In this document: positions 1-7,226 of the stretch, one piece after another
Layout of the letters: each line of letters opens with the position of its first letter
How positions within the stretch are numbered: the stretch's first letter is position 1
Virus record (IMG/VR): IMGVR_UViG_3300020020_000106
Coordinates: 1-36,811 of that record
Origin: a virus
Strand: one strand, 5' to 3'
DNA length: 36,811 nt
Notes under the pieces: generated by a model
What the model was told of the DNA's origin: nothing
The model's input: the letters and a program-made list of their open reading frames with translations, nothing else
Databases searched by the model: none
Translations under genes and position numbers: made by a program

Positions 1-150
1 TTGACAACAGGCAGCCGGAAGTCAATGGAAGATTATTACCAGACACTCACGATGGTAGAACGATCTGAATTGATGGCATATATGAAGTCAATAACAAGCC
101 AGCAGTTATATTTAAAGGTGCGAAACCTGGCTGAAAACCTTGCAAAATAA
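1..150 (+). CDS. Hypothetical protein, 3' part only
   Basis: The reading frame is open from the first base and ends at TAA 148-150, giving 49 residues; the true start may lie outside the window or be an internal ATG at 25 or 52. The visible part is mostly helical and polar, ending NLAENLAK. A short A-rich gap leads to the next small gene. I recognise no family. It probably belongs to the same early operon as the small genes and helicase that follow. Confidence 0.5.
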   Translation: MTTGSRKSMEDYYQTLTMVERSELMAYMKSITSQQLYLKVRNLAENLAK

Positions 151-174
151 TTTTTAAACCTCAAAACAAAACAA

Positions 175-369
175 ATGACAATCGAGAGAAAAAGTATCAT
201 CACAGGAAAAACTTCCAGCATGGAACTGCCTGTAACTAATGAAATGCTTAACCGCTGGGTAAAAGGCGAGTTAATCCAGAACGTAATGCCACACCTATCG
301 CCAATGCAGCGCGAGTTTTTAATCAGCGGTATGAGTGAAGCAGAACAAACCAAATTCTTTGGCAGATGA
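175..369 (+). CDS. Small conserved-type phage protein
   Basis: This 64-residue protein carries the stretch ELPVT...W..GELIQNVMPHLSP...REFLISGM (residues about 17-53). That pattern resembles small proteins seen beside replication genes in other phages, but I cannot name a function. Its TGA stop overlaps the ATG of the next gene (ATGA at 366-369), which indicates translational coupling. No membrane segment or cysteine motif is present. Confidence 0.65.
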   Translation: MTIERKSIITGKTSSMELPVTNEMLNRWVKGELIQNVMPHLSPMQREFLISGMSEAEQTKFFGR

Positions 370-641
370 TTAAGCTGGTAGCACTGGAGAAAATCTATGG
401 TATGGCGACGAAGACGACCTACGCTGAAAAGCATGAAGAGGTTGTCTTCGTCAAAGACCATTGCGACGAGTACGCAGTATACCTGAACGAAAGGATTAAC
501 CAGAAGTTCATCGCCAAGAAAGCAATGGTAGGTGAAATTGAACAGGCAGCAATTATTTCTTTTGTGGAACAAAAAACTAAAAAAATTAATAACAGTCGCA
601 GGACAAAAACTGACGACAAAAACCAAATGGAGATATTCTAG
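366..641 (+). CDS. Hypothetical protein upstream of helicase
   Basis: This 91-residue basic protein starts in the 4-nt ATGA overlap with the previous gene and ends with TAG one base before the helicase ATG at 643, so the three genes look like one operon. Residues 62-66 (SFVEQ) are encoded by a copy of the dispersed TTCTTTTGTGGA motif (553-569). The C-terminus is Lys/Arg rich (KTKKINNSRRTKTDDKNQ). No family recognised. Confidence 0.65.
   Translation: MIKLVALEKIYGMATKTTYAEKHEEVVFVKDHCDEYAVYLNERINQKFIAKKAMVGEIEQAAIISFVEQKTKKINNSRRTKTDDKNQMEIF
553..569 (+). repeat. Dispersed motif copy 1
   Basis: TTATTTCTTTTGTGGAA; inside the gene at 366-641, encoding SFVE. Confidence 0.8.
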
Positions 642-642
642 T

Positions 643-2244
643 ATGAGATACGAGAATCGACAGTACCAAACTGACCAGATTGACGAAATAGTACGTTTAC
701 TGGGCAAGTATAAAAATGTATGCGCGCAGTTACCAACTGGCGGAGGCAAAACAGTAGAGTTCGCACAATTAGCGCACAGGTATTACCACAAGACTGGCAA
801 ACGAGTTTTGATATTGGTACATAGGGAAGAGCTGATGCAGCAGACAAAGAAAACGATGGAGGCAATGTTCGGCGAGACAATGAGCCTCATCAAGGCTGGC
901 ACACGCAGGGTAGACTTTACCCCAGCGTTTATAGGCATGGTCGAGAGCGTTTACAAAAGACTCGATGATGTGCTGGCGGAAGATATGAATATCGGCTTAG
1001 TTATCATTGACGAGGCGCACAATGCAGCCTTCAACAAGATACACAGACAACTCACCAAGGAGTTCATTATCGGCTTCACTGCAACTCCATTATCCAGCAG
1101 CAAGAAAGAACCGATGAATAAGTATTACTCAGCAATATCGACTGGACCGTCTATTAAAACGCTTATTAAGTATGGTAGCTTATGCCAGAACTTAACACGT
1201 AGCCCACGCGAAGTTGTTGAGAAAGCAAGACTTGCTGTCGCCAATACAGGCGACTACGATATATCCATTATGGCTGAAGAGTTCATGAGAACTAAATACG
1301 TAATGAGTACATTCACTGGATATATGAAATACTCACGCAATAAGAAAACGATGATCTATAACGTTAATATTGCGCACAGCCTGGAAGTTACCAAGACGTT
1401 CAACCTGTTCGATGTGCCTTGTAAGCACGTAGACGGAACGACTCCGGAAGACGAACGTGCAGCTATCTTCAAATGGTTTCACGATACCGAGAACGCAGTT
1501 CTGTGTAACGTAGGTATAGCTACACTCGGATATGACGAGCCAACAATAGAAACAATTATAGTTAACAGAGCCACAACATCTATGCCTTTATGGTTGCAGA
1601 TGTGCGGCAGAGGTAGCCGACCAATAACTGAAGAATGGATTACCGAGAATCAATTCAGGTATCCTTACACAGTTAAACCGAAAGATCGCTTCCAGATTAT
1701 AGATATGGGAGGGAATTGTATCTCTCATGGCGATTGGTCAGACGATAGAGATTGGCATTATATCTTTAATAATCCTGACTTCCCAAAGGATGGGGTTGCC
1801 CCGATGAAAGAATGTCCAGAGTGTGGCTGTTTCTCTCATGCGGCTGTAATTGAGTGCAAGCACATACTCCCCGAGACAGGCGAAATCTGCGGATACATAT
1901 TTAACCGCAGGAAGTACGAAGAAGAGAAAGTGTATTCAGAGTTCATTACGGTAACGGAAGACCCTGAACTGGAACGAATGTTGAATAATATAGAACGAGG
2001 TAGCTATTCAGCGTTCTTCGAAGCAGCTGTGAAGATGATAAACAGAGCCGAGGAAAACATGGTAATGGATGGAACTAAACGCCAGCAGTTATTCGAGCTA
2101 TATTTTTCTTTTGTGGAGAAATGGTTTAAGGCTGCTTTTCCTGAACGCTGGTTCAATAGGGAGTGGCACAGACAATTAGCAAAGTATCATTTCGATAAGT
2201 ATTATTCTTTTAAAAATCAAAAAACAATCGAGTATGTCTCCTAA
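643..2244 (+). CDS. SF2 DEAD/DEAH-box helicase
   Basis: A 533-residue superfamily 2 helicase, probably unwinding DNA during replication or recombination. Visible motifs: Walker A PTGGGKT (31-37), DEAH (123-126), GFTATP (144-149) and motif VI QMCGRGSRP (319-327). A cysteine cluster follows from about residue 391 (CPECGC, then CKH...ICG), a probable zinc-binding domain. I start at ATG 643, one base after the upstream stop; a longer frame from 532 would overlap that gene over 110 bp and adds no homologous sequence. A motif copy sits near the C-terminus (2102-2118, encoding FSFVE). Helicases of this layout (RecQ/UvsW-like, radD-like) are common in phage replication blocks; the exact substrate cannot be read from sequence. 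Confidence 0.93.
   Translation: MRYENRQYQTDQIDEIVRLLGKYKNVCAQLPTGGGKTVEFAQLAHRYYHKTGKRVLILVHREELMQQTKKTMEAMFGETMSLIKAGTRRVDFTPAFIGMVESVYKRLDDVLAEDMNIGLVIIDEAHNAAFNKIHRQLTKEFIIGFTATPLSSSKKEPMNKYYSAISTGPSIKTLIKYGSLCQNLTRSPREVVEKARLAVANTGDYDISIMAEEFMRTKYVMSTFTGYMKYSRNKKTMIYNVNIAHSLEVTKTFNLFDVPCKHVDGTTPEDERAAIFKWFHDTENAVLCNVGIATLGYDEPTIETIIVNRATTSMPLWLQMCGRGSRPITEEWITENQFRYPYTVKPKDRFQIIDMGGNCISHGDWSDDRDWHYIFNNPDFPKDGVAPMKECPECGCFSHAAVIECKHILPETGEICGYIFNRRKYEEEKVYSEFITVTEDPELERMLNNIERGSYSAFFEAAVKMINRAEENMVMDGTKRQQLFELYFSFVEKWFKAAFPERWFNREWHRQLAKYHFDKYYSFKNQKTIEYVS
2102..2118 (+). repeat. Dispersed motif copy 2
   Basis: ATTTTTCTTTTGTGGAG; near the helicase 3' end, encoding FSFVE. Confidence 0.8.
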
Positions 2245-2392
2245 ATTAAACGAGAATCAAATCAAGATCATCAAGTTGCGCCACGAATTAGGCGCAACTT
2301 ACGAAGAGTTAGCGAAAGAATTTAATGTAACTTTAGACCATGTAAGACGCATTGTAACTGGCAAGCGAAGGCAAGCGGTTAAGAAAGACTGA
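2234..2392 (+). CDS. Orphan helix-turn-helix protein
   Basis: This 52-residue protein (start ATG 2234, 11-nt overlap with the helicase end) is one helix-turn-helix domain: NQIKIIKLRHELGATYEELA followed by KEFNVTLDHVRRIVTGKR. The same pattern forms the C-terminal domain of the HNH endonuclease at 18028-18519 (IRLKYELG...DLAEEYNVSHKLIRNII). Such domains are common DNA-recognition modules of free-standing HNH endonucleases. Here it is a separate gene directly before an interrupted HNH gene, so it may be a separated domain or a small regulator. Its TGA stop overlaps the start of a dispersed-motif copy at 2393. Confidence 0.75.
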   Translation: MSPKLNENQIKIIKLRHELGATYEELAKEFNVTLDHVRRIVTGKRRQAVKKD

Positions 2393-2411
2393 TTTCCACA
2401 AAAGAAAAAAT
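2392..2411 (-). repeat. Dispersed motif copy 3
   Basis: ATTTCCACAAAAGAAAAAAT on the + strand; between genes, ending at the HNH ATG. Confidence 0.85.
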
Positions 2412-2723
2412 ATGGTTATTGAAATTTTTGGGAAGCAGGTCGAGTACAATATTGTAGGAGACTGCTGGGAAGTAGTAAGCCATTGTCTTAACCCTAAATG
2501 ATATGCGACCTTTAGGGTTGGCAACAAGGCATTGCGTATTCACAGAGCCTTGTATATAGATAAAATTCTTGGTGGAAAGGATCTTGACCCAAGTGTCTGT
2601 ATTCTTCATTCTTGCCATAACAGGAAGTGTATAAGACCTACTCATTTGCGCGAAGGATCTCATAAAGAAAATATGCAGGACAAGCCAAAATCGCATAGGA
2701 AAAATCAATACACTAAAAAATAG
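2412..2723 (+). pseudogene. HNH endonuclease interrupted by in-frame TGA
   Basis: From ATG 2412 the frame encodes GDCWEV..., meets TGA at codon 30 (2499-2501), then continues open for 74 codons: YATFRVGNKALRIHRALYID, CILHSCHNRKCIRPTHL and GSHKENMQ. This is the standard HNH order (GCWEW, GYGRF-like, HR, CHxCDNxxCxxPxHL, GTxxENM). The TGA falls exactly where the family has Gly in NPKGY, so a single GGA to TGA change would explain it. Either the gene is a young pseudogene, the UGA is read through, or the product restarts at TTG 2532 as an inactive 63-residue piece. The stop also lies inside a perfect 9-bp inverted repeat (2490-2498/2511-2519). Confidence 0.8.
2488..2521 (+). other. Inverted repeat around the in-frame TGA
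   Basis: AACCCTAAA (2490-2498) pairs perfectly with TTTAGGGTT (2511-2519). The 12-nt loop begins with the TGA that interrupts the HNH gene. Two further G-T pairs can extend the stem. There is no following T-run, so it is not a typical Rho-independent terminator. Confidence 0.6.
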
Positions 2724-2729
2724 ATAACT

Positions 2730-4907
2730 ATGCCTAACATCTCGCTGTTCGGTTCTATATTTGAACTGAACAGCATTGACAACTTCCCACTCGATTCATA
2801 CCTACTTGAAGTAAGGGATGGTCAGTGGGAAGATCTTGTCTATCAAGTAAGGAATAAAAAAGATGAAAAAGAGAAAGATGAATTCAAGAAACGACTAAAC
2901 AGAGTTACATTTTCCGGAGTATTCTCGAGACGAGAGACAAAAGGGCTCTTGGAGCATTCAGGTTTTATTGCAATAGATCTGGATGATTTGGAAGATCCTG
3001 AAACAGTTAAGGAACTATTGAAGAATGACAAGTACGTCTATGCGGCATTTATCTCAACCGGAGGGAGAGGTCTTACGGTTTTGTTTAAGATAAACCCGAG
3101 TAAACACAGGGAGTCGTTTCTCGGAATATCCAGCTACCTACTAACTAATTACAACCTATTACCAGATCCTCAGTCGATAAGCGTTTCTAAGCCGTTCGGA
3201 GTTACTTTCGATCCTTTTTTATACGTTTCAGACAGGAATGTGCCAGCCTTCACCAACTACCCAAAGGAGAAGAAGGTCGAGAAGATCAATAACTTTTCGT
3301 TCGCCAACGACGACTTTAACAAGTTACTGAAAGAAGTCGTGAGTCGCGGGATAAACATGGCGGAGGACTACGACAAGTGGCTCAAGATCGGCTTCGCCTT
3401 TTCCAGCAAGTTCGGTGAATCTGGCAGGAATTATTATCATCTCATTTCATCTATATCGACAAAGTACAATGCCAAACGTACAGACCAGCAGTATACCTAT
3501 TGCCTAAAGAGCGAAGGTCTAAATATAGCGTCGATTTCTACATTTTACTATTATTGCAAGGAGCAAGGGCTTCAGATCTTCTCCGAAAAAACACAAAAGA
3601 TACGTAAGTCCACGATCAACTCCAAGGCTGCCGGTTTAAGCAAGAAACAAATTGTCGAGAACCTGAAGAAGTTCGAAGGGATAGACGACTGCGAACAACT
3701 GGTTTCTGATATATTCGACGGAACTGCGAACGTAGGCGATGGCGAGTCTTTGATTGAGCAGCTTGAGTACTTCTTAAGCGCCAATTATTCTCTGGAAAGG
3801 AACATGATAACTCGCTTCATCGAGTCGTCAGGCAAGCCGCTGGAGCAACGAGATTTGAACTCGATGTATATCTCGGCAAAGAAGATGATCGAGCTAACTG
3901 GTTACGACCTGTTCGAGCGTCTTATAATGTCAGACTTCGTGCCTGGGTACGACCCAATACTAAGATTTTTGAAGCAATGGGATGACGAGTTCGTAGCTTC
4001 TGACGCGTTCGAGAGTCCTAACATAGACGCATTTGCCTCCACAATAAAGAACGATCACCCAGAGTTTACCCTCTACTTCTTTAAGAAGTGGTTGGTGAGT
4101 GCGATAGCAGCAGCCCACGGAGAACACACTCCACTAATGTTCGTGCTGGTAGGTGAACTTCAGGGTACTGGTAAGACCGAGTGGTTCAGACGAATGATAC
4201 CTAAAAAGCTGGAGAGGTATTACGCCGAAAGCAAACTTGACGCTGGCAAAGATGATGAAATCCTCATGACTCAAAAGTGGTTCATCATGGATGATGAGAT
4301 GAGCGGCAAGTCGAAGCGTGAAGAGCAGCGCCTTAAGGAACTCACGTCGAAACAATGGTTCTCGCTTAGAGAGCCGTATGGTAGGATAAATGTAGACCTG
4401 AAGCGTATTGCTGTCTTGTGTGCGACTACCAACACGAAGGGTATATTGCGAGATACGATGAATAGACGTGTGCTGCCTGTGTACGTTGACTCGATCGACC
4501 AGAAACTGTACAACTCTATCAACAAAGACCTGTTGTTTAAAGAGGCGTATTTTCTTTGGCGTAATGGTTTCGACTGGACAGTGCTATCTGATGATATTGC
4601 GTTCTTGAAAACAAAGGAATTCGAGTTCGAGGCGGTGGTAATGGAGAAAGAATTGCTGCTTCTTTACTTCACTCGGGAACAACCTGACACTCATATGACC
4701 GCCTCCGAGATCAAGGTTGAGATTGATGAACTTACTAAACAGAAGCTGTCGTTAGACCAGATCGGTAAGCAACTGACCAAGAATGGATTCGAGCGAAAGT
4801 CGGTCAAAGAGAATGGTAACTCGGCAAAGAAATGGCTGGTGCGCAGGATTAATCGGAGGAGCGACTACGTACCTCAGATCAAGCCGGATGAGGAAGCGCC
4901 GTTTTAA
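2730..4907 (+). CDS. BT4734/VirE-type primase-helicase
   Basis: A 725-residue replication protein combining an archaeo-eukaryotic-type primase with a P-loop ATPase. Residues 1-170 resemble the BT4734/BF3469 N-terminal domain: FIAIDLDDL (79-87) supplies the acidic pair and STGGRGLTVLFK (109-120) the following core motif. Residues about 190-280 look like a PriCT-type domain (DYDKWLKIGFAFSSKFGESG...SIST). Residues 430-650 are a VirE-like ATPase with Walker A GELQGTGKT (475-483), an acidic WFIMDDEM (517-524) and a later ATTNTKGILRD sensor-like segment. It likely primes and unwinds phage DNA, acting with the upstream helicase. Plasmids and integrative elements of Bacteroidota carry the same family, so it does not by itself separate phage from phage-plasmid. 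Confidence 0.9.
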   Translation: MPNISLFGSIFELNSIDNFPLDSYLLEVRDGQWEDLVYQVRNKKDEKEKDEFKKRLNRVTFSGVFSRRETKGLLEHSGFIAIDLDDLEDPETVKELLKNDKYVYAAFISTGGRGLTVLFKINPSKHRESFLGISSYLLTNYNLLPDPQSISVSKPFGVTFDPFLYVSDRNVPAFTNYPKEKKVEKINNFSFANDDFNKLLKEVVSRGINMAEDYDKWLKIGFAFSSKFGESGRNYYHLISSISTKYNAKRTDQQYTYCLKSEGLNIASISTFYYYCKEQGLQIFSEKTQKIRKSTINSKAAGLSKKQIVENLKKFEGIDDCEQLVSDIFDGTANVGDGESLIEQLEYFLSANYSLERNMITRFIESSGKPLEQRDLNSMYISAKKMIELTGYDLFERLIMSDFVPGYDPILRFLKQWDDEFVASDAFESPNIDAFASTIKNDHPEFTLYFFKKWLVSAIAAAHGEHTPLMFVLVGELQGTGKTEWFRRMIPKKLERYYAESKLDAGKDDEILMTQKWFIMDDEMSGKSKREEQRLKELTSKQWFSLREPYGRINVDLKRIAVLCATTNTKGILRDTMNRRVLPVYVDSIDQKLYNSINKDLLFKEAYFLWRNGFDWTVLSDDIAFLKTKEFEFEAVVMEKELLLLYFTREQPDTHMTASEIKVEIDELTKQKLSLDQIGKQLTKNGFERKSVKENGNSAKKWLVRRINRRSDYVPQIKPDEEAPF

Positions 4908-5222
4908 TAGAGCCAAGAATTGGGCAATAGTGTGGAACATTATAAGCCCGTTTCACGCTGTTTAAGCCCGTTTTATTGGCTGGCATACATTTATATTAAA
5001 CCAGAATTAAAAGCCCGTACTGGGGCTGTCTGGTGGCAAGAATCGCAAGATACGGCAAATGTATGTTATTTTTTTGTGGCAAAACTGTATTTCTATTCGC
5101 TCTCGTATGGCAAGACAACTACCGGAGCTGGCTGGGTAGGTTTAACATTTGATTAACATTCCTTTAACACGTTATTAACATTGACTATTGTAACTTCATG
5201 TTTCAATATTAATAACGCACAC
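4908..5222. promoter_or_regulatory. Regulatory region A (gene-free)
   Basis: A 315-bp gene-free region. It holds three copies of AAGCCCGT (4944-4951, 4964-4971, 5011-5018), the block CTGGCATACATTTATATT (4980-4997) and CAAGAATCGCAAGAT (5037-5051). The last two recur with the same 57-bp spacing in region B (35621, 35678). A weak relative of the dispersed motif lies at 5068-5081. The region ends in the TTAACA array and promoter A. Confidence 0.75.
5142..5198 (+). promoter_or_regulatory. Promoter A with 11-bp phased TTAACA array
   Basis: TTAACA occurs at 5142, 5153, 5164 and 5175, each exactly 11 bp apart and so on one face of the helix. TAACTTCA at 5191, 27 bp after the start of the third hexamer, is the -7 candidate (TAnnTT part of TAnnTTTG). 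The start codon at 5223 lies 32 bp after it. Promoters B and C share the geometry. Probably bound by an activator or repressor recognising TTAACA. Confidence 0.7.
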
Positions 5223-5558
5223 ATGACAAAGAAAACTTACACGATCGAGGAGATCAGAACAAAGCTCCGGACAGATCAGAAATGGACGGAAAGAGCCATT
5301 CTTAAATTGTACGAACGTCAGACTGCCGACGAGCAGCAGATCGAAAGAACTAAATGGATGAACGGAGTCGGCTTCAATGCGACAGATAGCCGTCGGTTAT
5401 CCAGGTATGCAGAGTGGCTGAACAGCGGCAAGAAGCTGTCTGGCGAACACGTACAGATCGCACAGCGCATGGTCGCTAAGTACGCTGGACAGATACTTGA
5501 AATGATCGAGTACAAACAATCAGTTCTTGAAATGGCAGAGGAGGTATCAAATGCGTAA
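5223..5558 (+). CDS. Conserved small phage protein, first gene of early operon
   Basis: 111 residues from ATG 5223; the longer frame from TTG 5181 would run into promoter A, so I reject it. The pattern ERAILKLYERQTADEQ...NGVGFNATDSRRLSRYAEWL...KLSGEHVQIAQRMVAKYAGQI resembles a domain seen in many phage and plasmid proteins, sometimes fused to helicases, whose function I do not know. It is the promoter-proximal gene of a coupled operon and overlaps the next gene by 8 nt. Confidence 0.75.
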   Translation: MTKKTYTIEEIRTKLRTDQKWTERAILKLYERQTADEQQIERTKWMNGVGFNATDSRRLSRYAEWLNSGKKLSGEHVQIAQRMVAKYAGQILEMIEYKQSVLEMAEEVSNA

Positions 5559-5805
5559 GTACATCATCACACTGAACAACGGCGGAGTTATAGAAGAGAA
5601 TGCTCTCGCTATTATTGTACGTAACGACTGCCTCGGTGGCAATATCGTTAACTTCATGAAGGATAACGGTTATAGCAGCCTGTCGGAAAGAGACATCAGC
5701 GAAATCATTGAAGACGGCAAGGATGATGGCGGCAGGGTATTTTTACCTGAGCAGCCCAATATGAACACAGATCAATTTATCAGATTCTTAAAATTTAAAT
5801 ACTAA
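5551..5805 (+). CDS. Hypothetical small protein
   Basis: 84 residues. The start ATG 5551 is set by a strong Shine-Dalgarno GAGGAGG ending 6 bases upstream; a longer frame from 5527 lies inside the previous gene. The protein is acidic with a central GNIVNFMKDNGYSSLSERDI segment. Strong SD sites are unusual for Bacteroidota genes, yet several genes of this operon have them. No family recognised. Confidence 0.7.
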   Translation: MRKYIITLNNGGVIEENALAIIVRNDCLGGNIVNFMKDNGYSSLSERDISEIIEDGKDDGGRVFLPEQPNMNTDQFIRFLKFKY

Positions 5806-5809
5806 ACAA

Positions 5810-6049
5810 ATGACACACATTCCAGGTTTAGACAAATGGTTAACGACTCCTCCCGAAGACAGGGAGGATTTAAGCTACGATTTTTATGCAGAAGAAGTTG
5901 AGTCCGCAATGGGCGGAGAATGGCAGAGCTGGTACGAGCCTATTGTTCGCAAGTGCTACGACAACTGCATCGGAGTTTACAGGTGCGCAGACAGACTTCG
6001 TGAAGAAGCCGTTGAACGCCAAATTGAAAAGGAGGAGTACAATGACTAA
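5810..6049 (+). CDS. Hypothetical small acidic protein
   Basis: 79 residues, starting 4 bases after the previous stop. It has an aromatic N-terminus (IPGLDKWLTTPPEDREDLSY) and an acidic, Arg-rich helical C-terminus. It overlaps the next gene by 8 nt. No family recognised; context suggests an early host-takeover or accessory protein. Confidence 0.65.
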   Translation: MTHIPGLDKWLTTPPEDREDLSYDFYAEEVESAMGGEWQSWYEPIVRKCYDNCIGVYRCADRLREEAVERQIEKEEYND

Positions 6050-6290
6050 TACAGCCAGCGAGTTACTCGCACCGCAGCCAGCGCCAAAGTACTTCTTCTG
6101 CCTCCAGATCAAATCGAAATGGGGCGCAGATTGGTTTATGACAAGTTCATTCGCCTACGAAACATTTGAACAGTACAGGGAGGCAGCCAACAGCTCCGGT
6201 TCAGTTCCTGACGATGATGTAGTAGCTTACACTCGCATACCAGAGAGCGCAAAACGTGCCGAAGAAATTTTAAACGACTTACATTTTTAA
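6042..6290 (+). CDS. Hypothetical small protein
   Basis: 82 residues from ATG 6042, preceded by GGAGGA. The central part KYFFCLQIKSKWGADWFMTS followed by a helical C-terminus suggests a compact alpha/beta fold. Its start overlaps the previous stop, so it is translationally coupled. A longer frame from 5886 is excluded because it lies inside the previous gene. Confidence 0.65.
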   Translation: MTNTASELLAPQPAPKYFFCLQIKSKWGADWFMTSSFAYETFEQYREAANSSGSVPDDDVVAYTRIPESAKRAEEILNDLHF

Positions 6291-6291
6291 T

Positions 6292-6360
6292 ATGGTACAC
6301 ATAATCAGTTTTCTAATATTCGCCAGCTTCTGGTATTTTGCCACAAAGAAAAACAAATAA
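6292..6360 (+). CDS. Short single-span membrane peptide
   Basis: This 22-codon frame encodes HIISFLIFASFWYFAT followed by KKNK: one hydrophobic span and a positive end, typical of small phage membrane peptides. It begins one base after the previous stop and ends one base before the next ATG, so it fills the gap exactly. A degenerate dispersed-motif copy (6341-6353) lies in its 3' end. Confidence 0.45.
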   Translation: MVHIISFLIFASFWYFATKKNK

Positions 6361-6361
6361 G

Positions 6362-6568
6362 ATGTTATATTACTCAAAGATCAAGACCAACATTCAGCTT
6401 CTTCCTGATTTATCCACAAAAGAAAAAGAGCAGGCTTACGAGTTCATGAACTACGTATTCCAGCCAGCGTTCTACAACAGGGTACACAGTGTAAGCGCAG
6501 AGGCGGCAGAGAAAATAGTTACAAACGGATTAGGCATAATTACAGGTTACTCAACGGTGATGCACTAA
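6362..6568 (+). CDS. Hypothetical small protein
   Basis: 68 residues from ATG 6362, one base after the preceding stop; a longer frame from 6338 would overlap the membrane peptide. A motif copy at 6410-6427 encodes LSTKEKEQ in this gene. The C-terminus is AAEKIVTNGLGIITGYSTV. No family recognised. Confidence 0.6.
   Translation: MLYYSKIKTNIQLLPDLSTKEKEQAYEFMNYVFQPAFYNRVHSVSAEAAEKIVTNGLGIITGYSTVMH
6410..6427 (-). repeat. Dispersed motif copy 4
   Basis: TTATCCACAAAAGAAAAA on the + strand, with an exact DnaA-box TTATCCACA; encodes LSTKEK. Confidence 0.85.
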
Positions 6569-6584
6569 TTTTAATTTGATGGTA

Positions 6585-6638
6585 GTCGGAGGCGAGAAAC
6601 AAGGCGTAAACGGTAGGTTCGATTCCTGCCCTCCGACC
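6585..6638 (+). tRNA. tRNA-like element lacking an anticodon arm
   Basis: TCGGAGG (6586-6592) pairs perfectly with CCTCCGA (6630-6636) as a 7-bp acceptor-like stem, extendable by G6585-C6637. A canonical T-arm precedes the 3' strand: stem GTAGG (6613-6617)/CCTGC (6625-6629) with one G-U pair and the 7-nt loop TTCGATT (6618-6624, consensus TTCRANY). Only 20 nt separate acceptor and T-arm instead of about 41, with no evident D or anticodon arm. No CCA is encoded (CTA follows). It is either a decayed tRNA or a tRNA mimic; it cannot be a normal decoding tRNA. Confidence 0.55.
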
Positions 6639-6658
6639 TAAAACTTAAACACAAACAA

Positions 6659-6886
6659 ATGACAAACAAACTAAAATCAGATCTCGCGCTCATGGTAATC
6701 GAGGCGTACGATCATCTCGAAGCTCCGGAGGAGTATTTCAGCGACAGGTCAGATGCCGATTGCGACCAAGACGGCTACATTCCAAACGAGGAAATGAGGC
6801 GCCTCCACAATGTTCAGAGAGCGCGTGTGCTTCTGGAACGAGTAAAAACAATCTTATTAACCACAAAAGAAAAAAGTAATGTTTGA
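6659..6886 (+). CDS. Hypothetical acidic small protein
   Basis: 75 residues, acidic (EAPEEYFSDRSDADCDQDGY) with an Arg-rich helical C-terminus. Its last codons (LTTKEKSNV) are encoded by a dispersed-motif copy at 6857-6876. It overlaps the next gene by 8 nt. No family recognised. Confidence 0.65.
   Translation: MTNKLKSDLALMVIEAYDHLEAPEEYFSDRSDADCDQDGYIPNEEMRRLHNVQRARVLLERVKTILLTTKEKSNV
6857..6876 (-). repeat. Dispersed motif copy 5
   Basis: TTAACCACAAAAGAAAAAAG on the + strand; end of gene 6659-6886. Confidence 0.8.
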
Positions 6887-7055
6887 ATCAGTAATAGATA
6901 TGTTGATGCTTAGTTATTACGGCATCTACGACGACAACCGCGACAAGATCGAGGAAGGGGAAGACGATTTCTCCAAAAGCAAGGAGCGCAAGAAAATGAA
7001 CGAGCTGGTACAGGCTATCGTTATTCTTTACCAAAACAAGAACGGGAGACCATAA
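6879..7055 (+). CDS. Hypothetical small protein
   Basis: 58 residues from ATG 6879, overlapping the previous gene's end, with the start only a few bases after a motif copy. The sequence is SVIDMLMLSYYGIYDDN, a charged linker, then NELVQAIVILYQNKNG. Helical; no recognised family. Confidence 0.55.
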   Translation: MFESVIDMLMLSYYGIYDDNRDKIEEGEDDFSKSKERKKMNELVQAIVILYQNKNGRP

Positions 7056-7067
7056 CACTTACAGATA

Positions 7068-7226
7068 ATGGAAAAGAAAAAATCAGCATGGGACGAGTTA
7101 AGGGAAGGACTTTGGGAATCACGTATTCTCGGAGTTATGGCTCAATATTCAATGACTCGTGAAGAAGCACTTGAGCAAATAGCATTTGAAGATAACGAAT
7201 ACAGACAACAGGAGGAAACTAAATAA
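7068..7226 (+). CDS. Hypothetical small protein
   Basis: 52 residues: SAWDELREGLWESRILGVMA then QYSMTREEALEQIAFEDNEY. It ends in TAATG, sharing one base with the next start, and its 3' end supplies that gene's GGAGG Shine-Dalgarno. Helical and acidic; no family recognised. Confidence 0.55.
   Translation: MEKKKSAWDELREGLWESRILGVMAQYSMTREEALEQIAFEDNEYRQQEETK

Noticed and set aside
2412-2723. UGA read as glycine throughout the genome
   Set aside because: Many intact genes here end in TGA in ATGA overlaps (for example 366-369, 16248-16251, 21487-21490), so UGA is a working stop.
4783-5156. Two overlapping + strand frames at the primase end and in region A
   Set aside because: The first is an out-of-frame shadow of the primase gene. 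The second spans conserved regulatory blocks and has no coding character.
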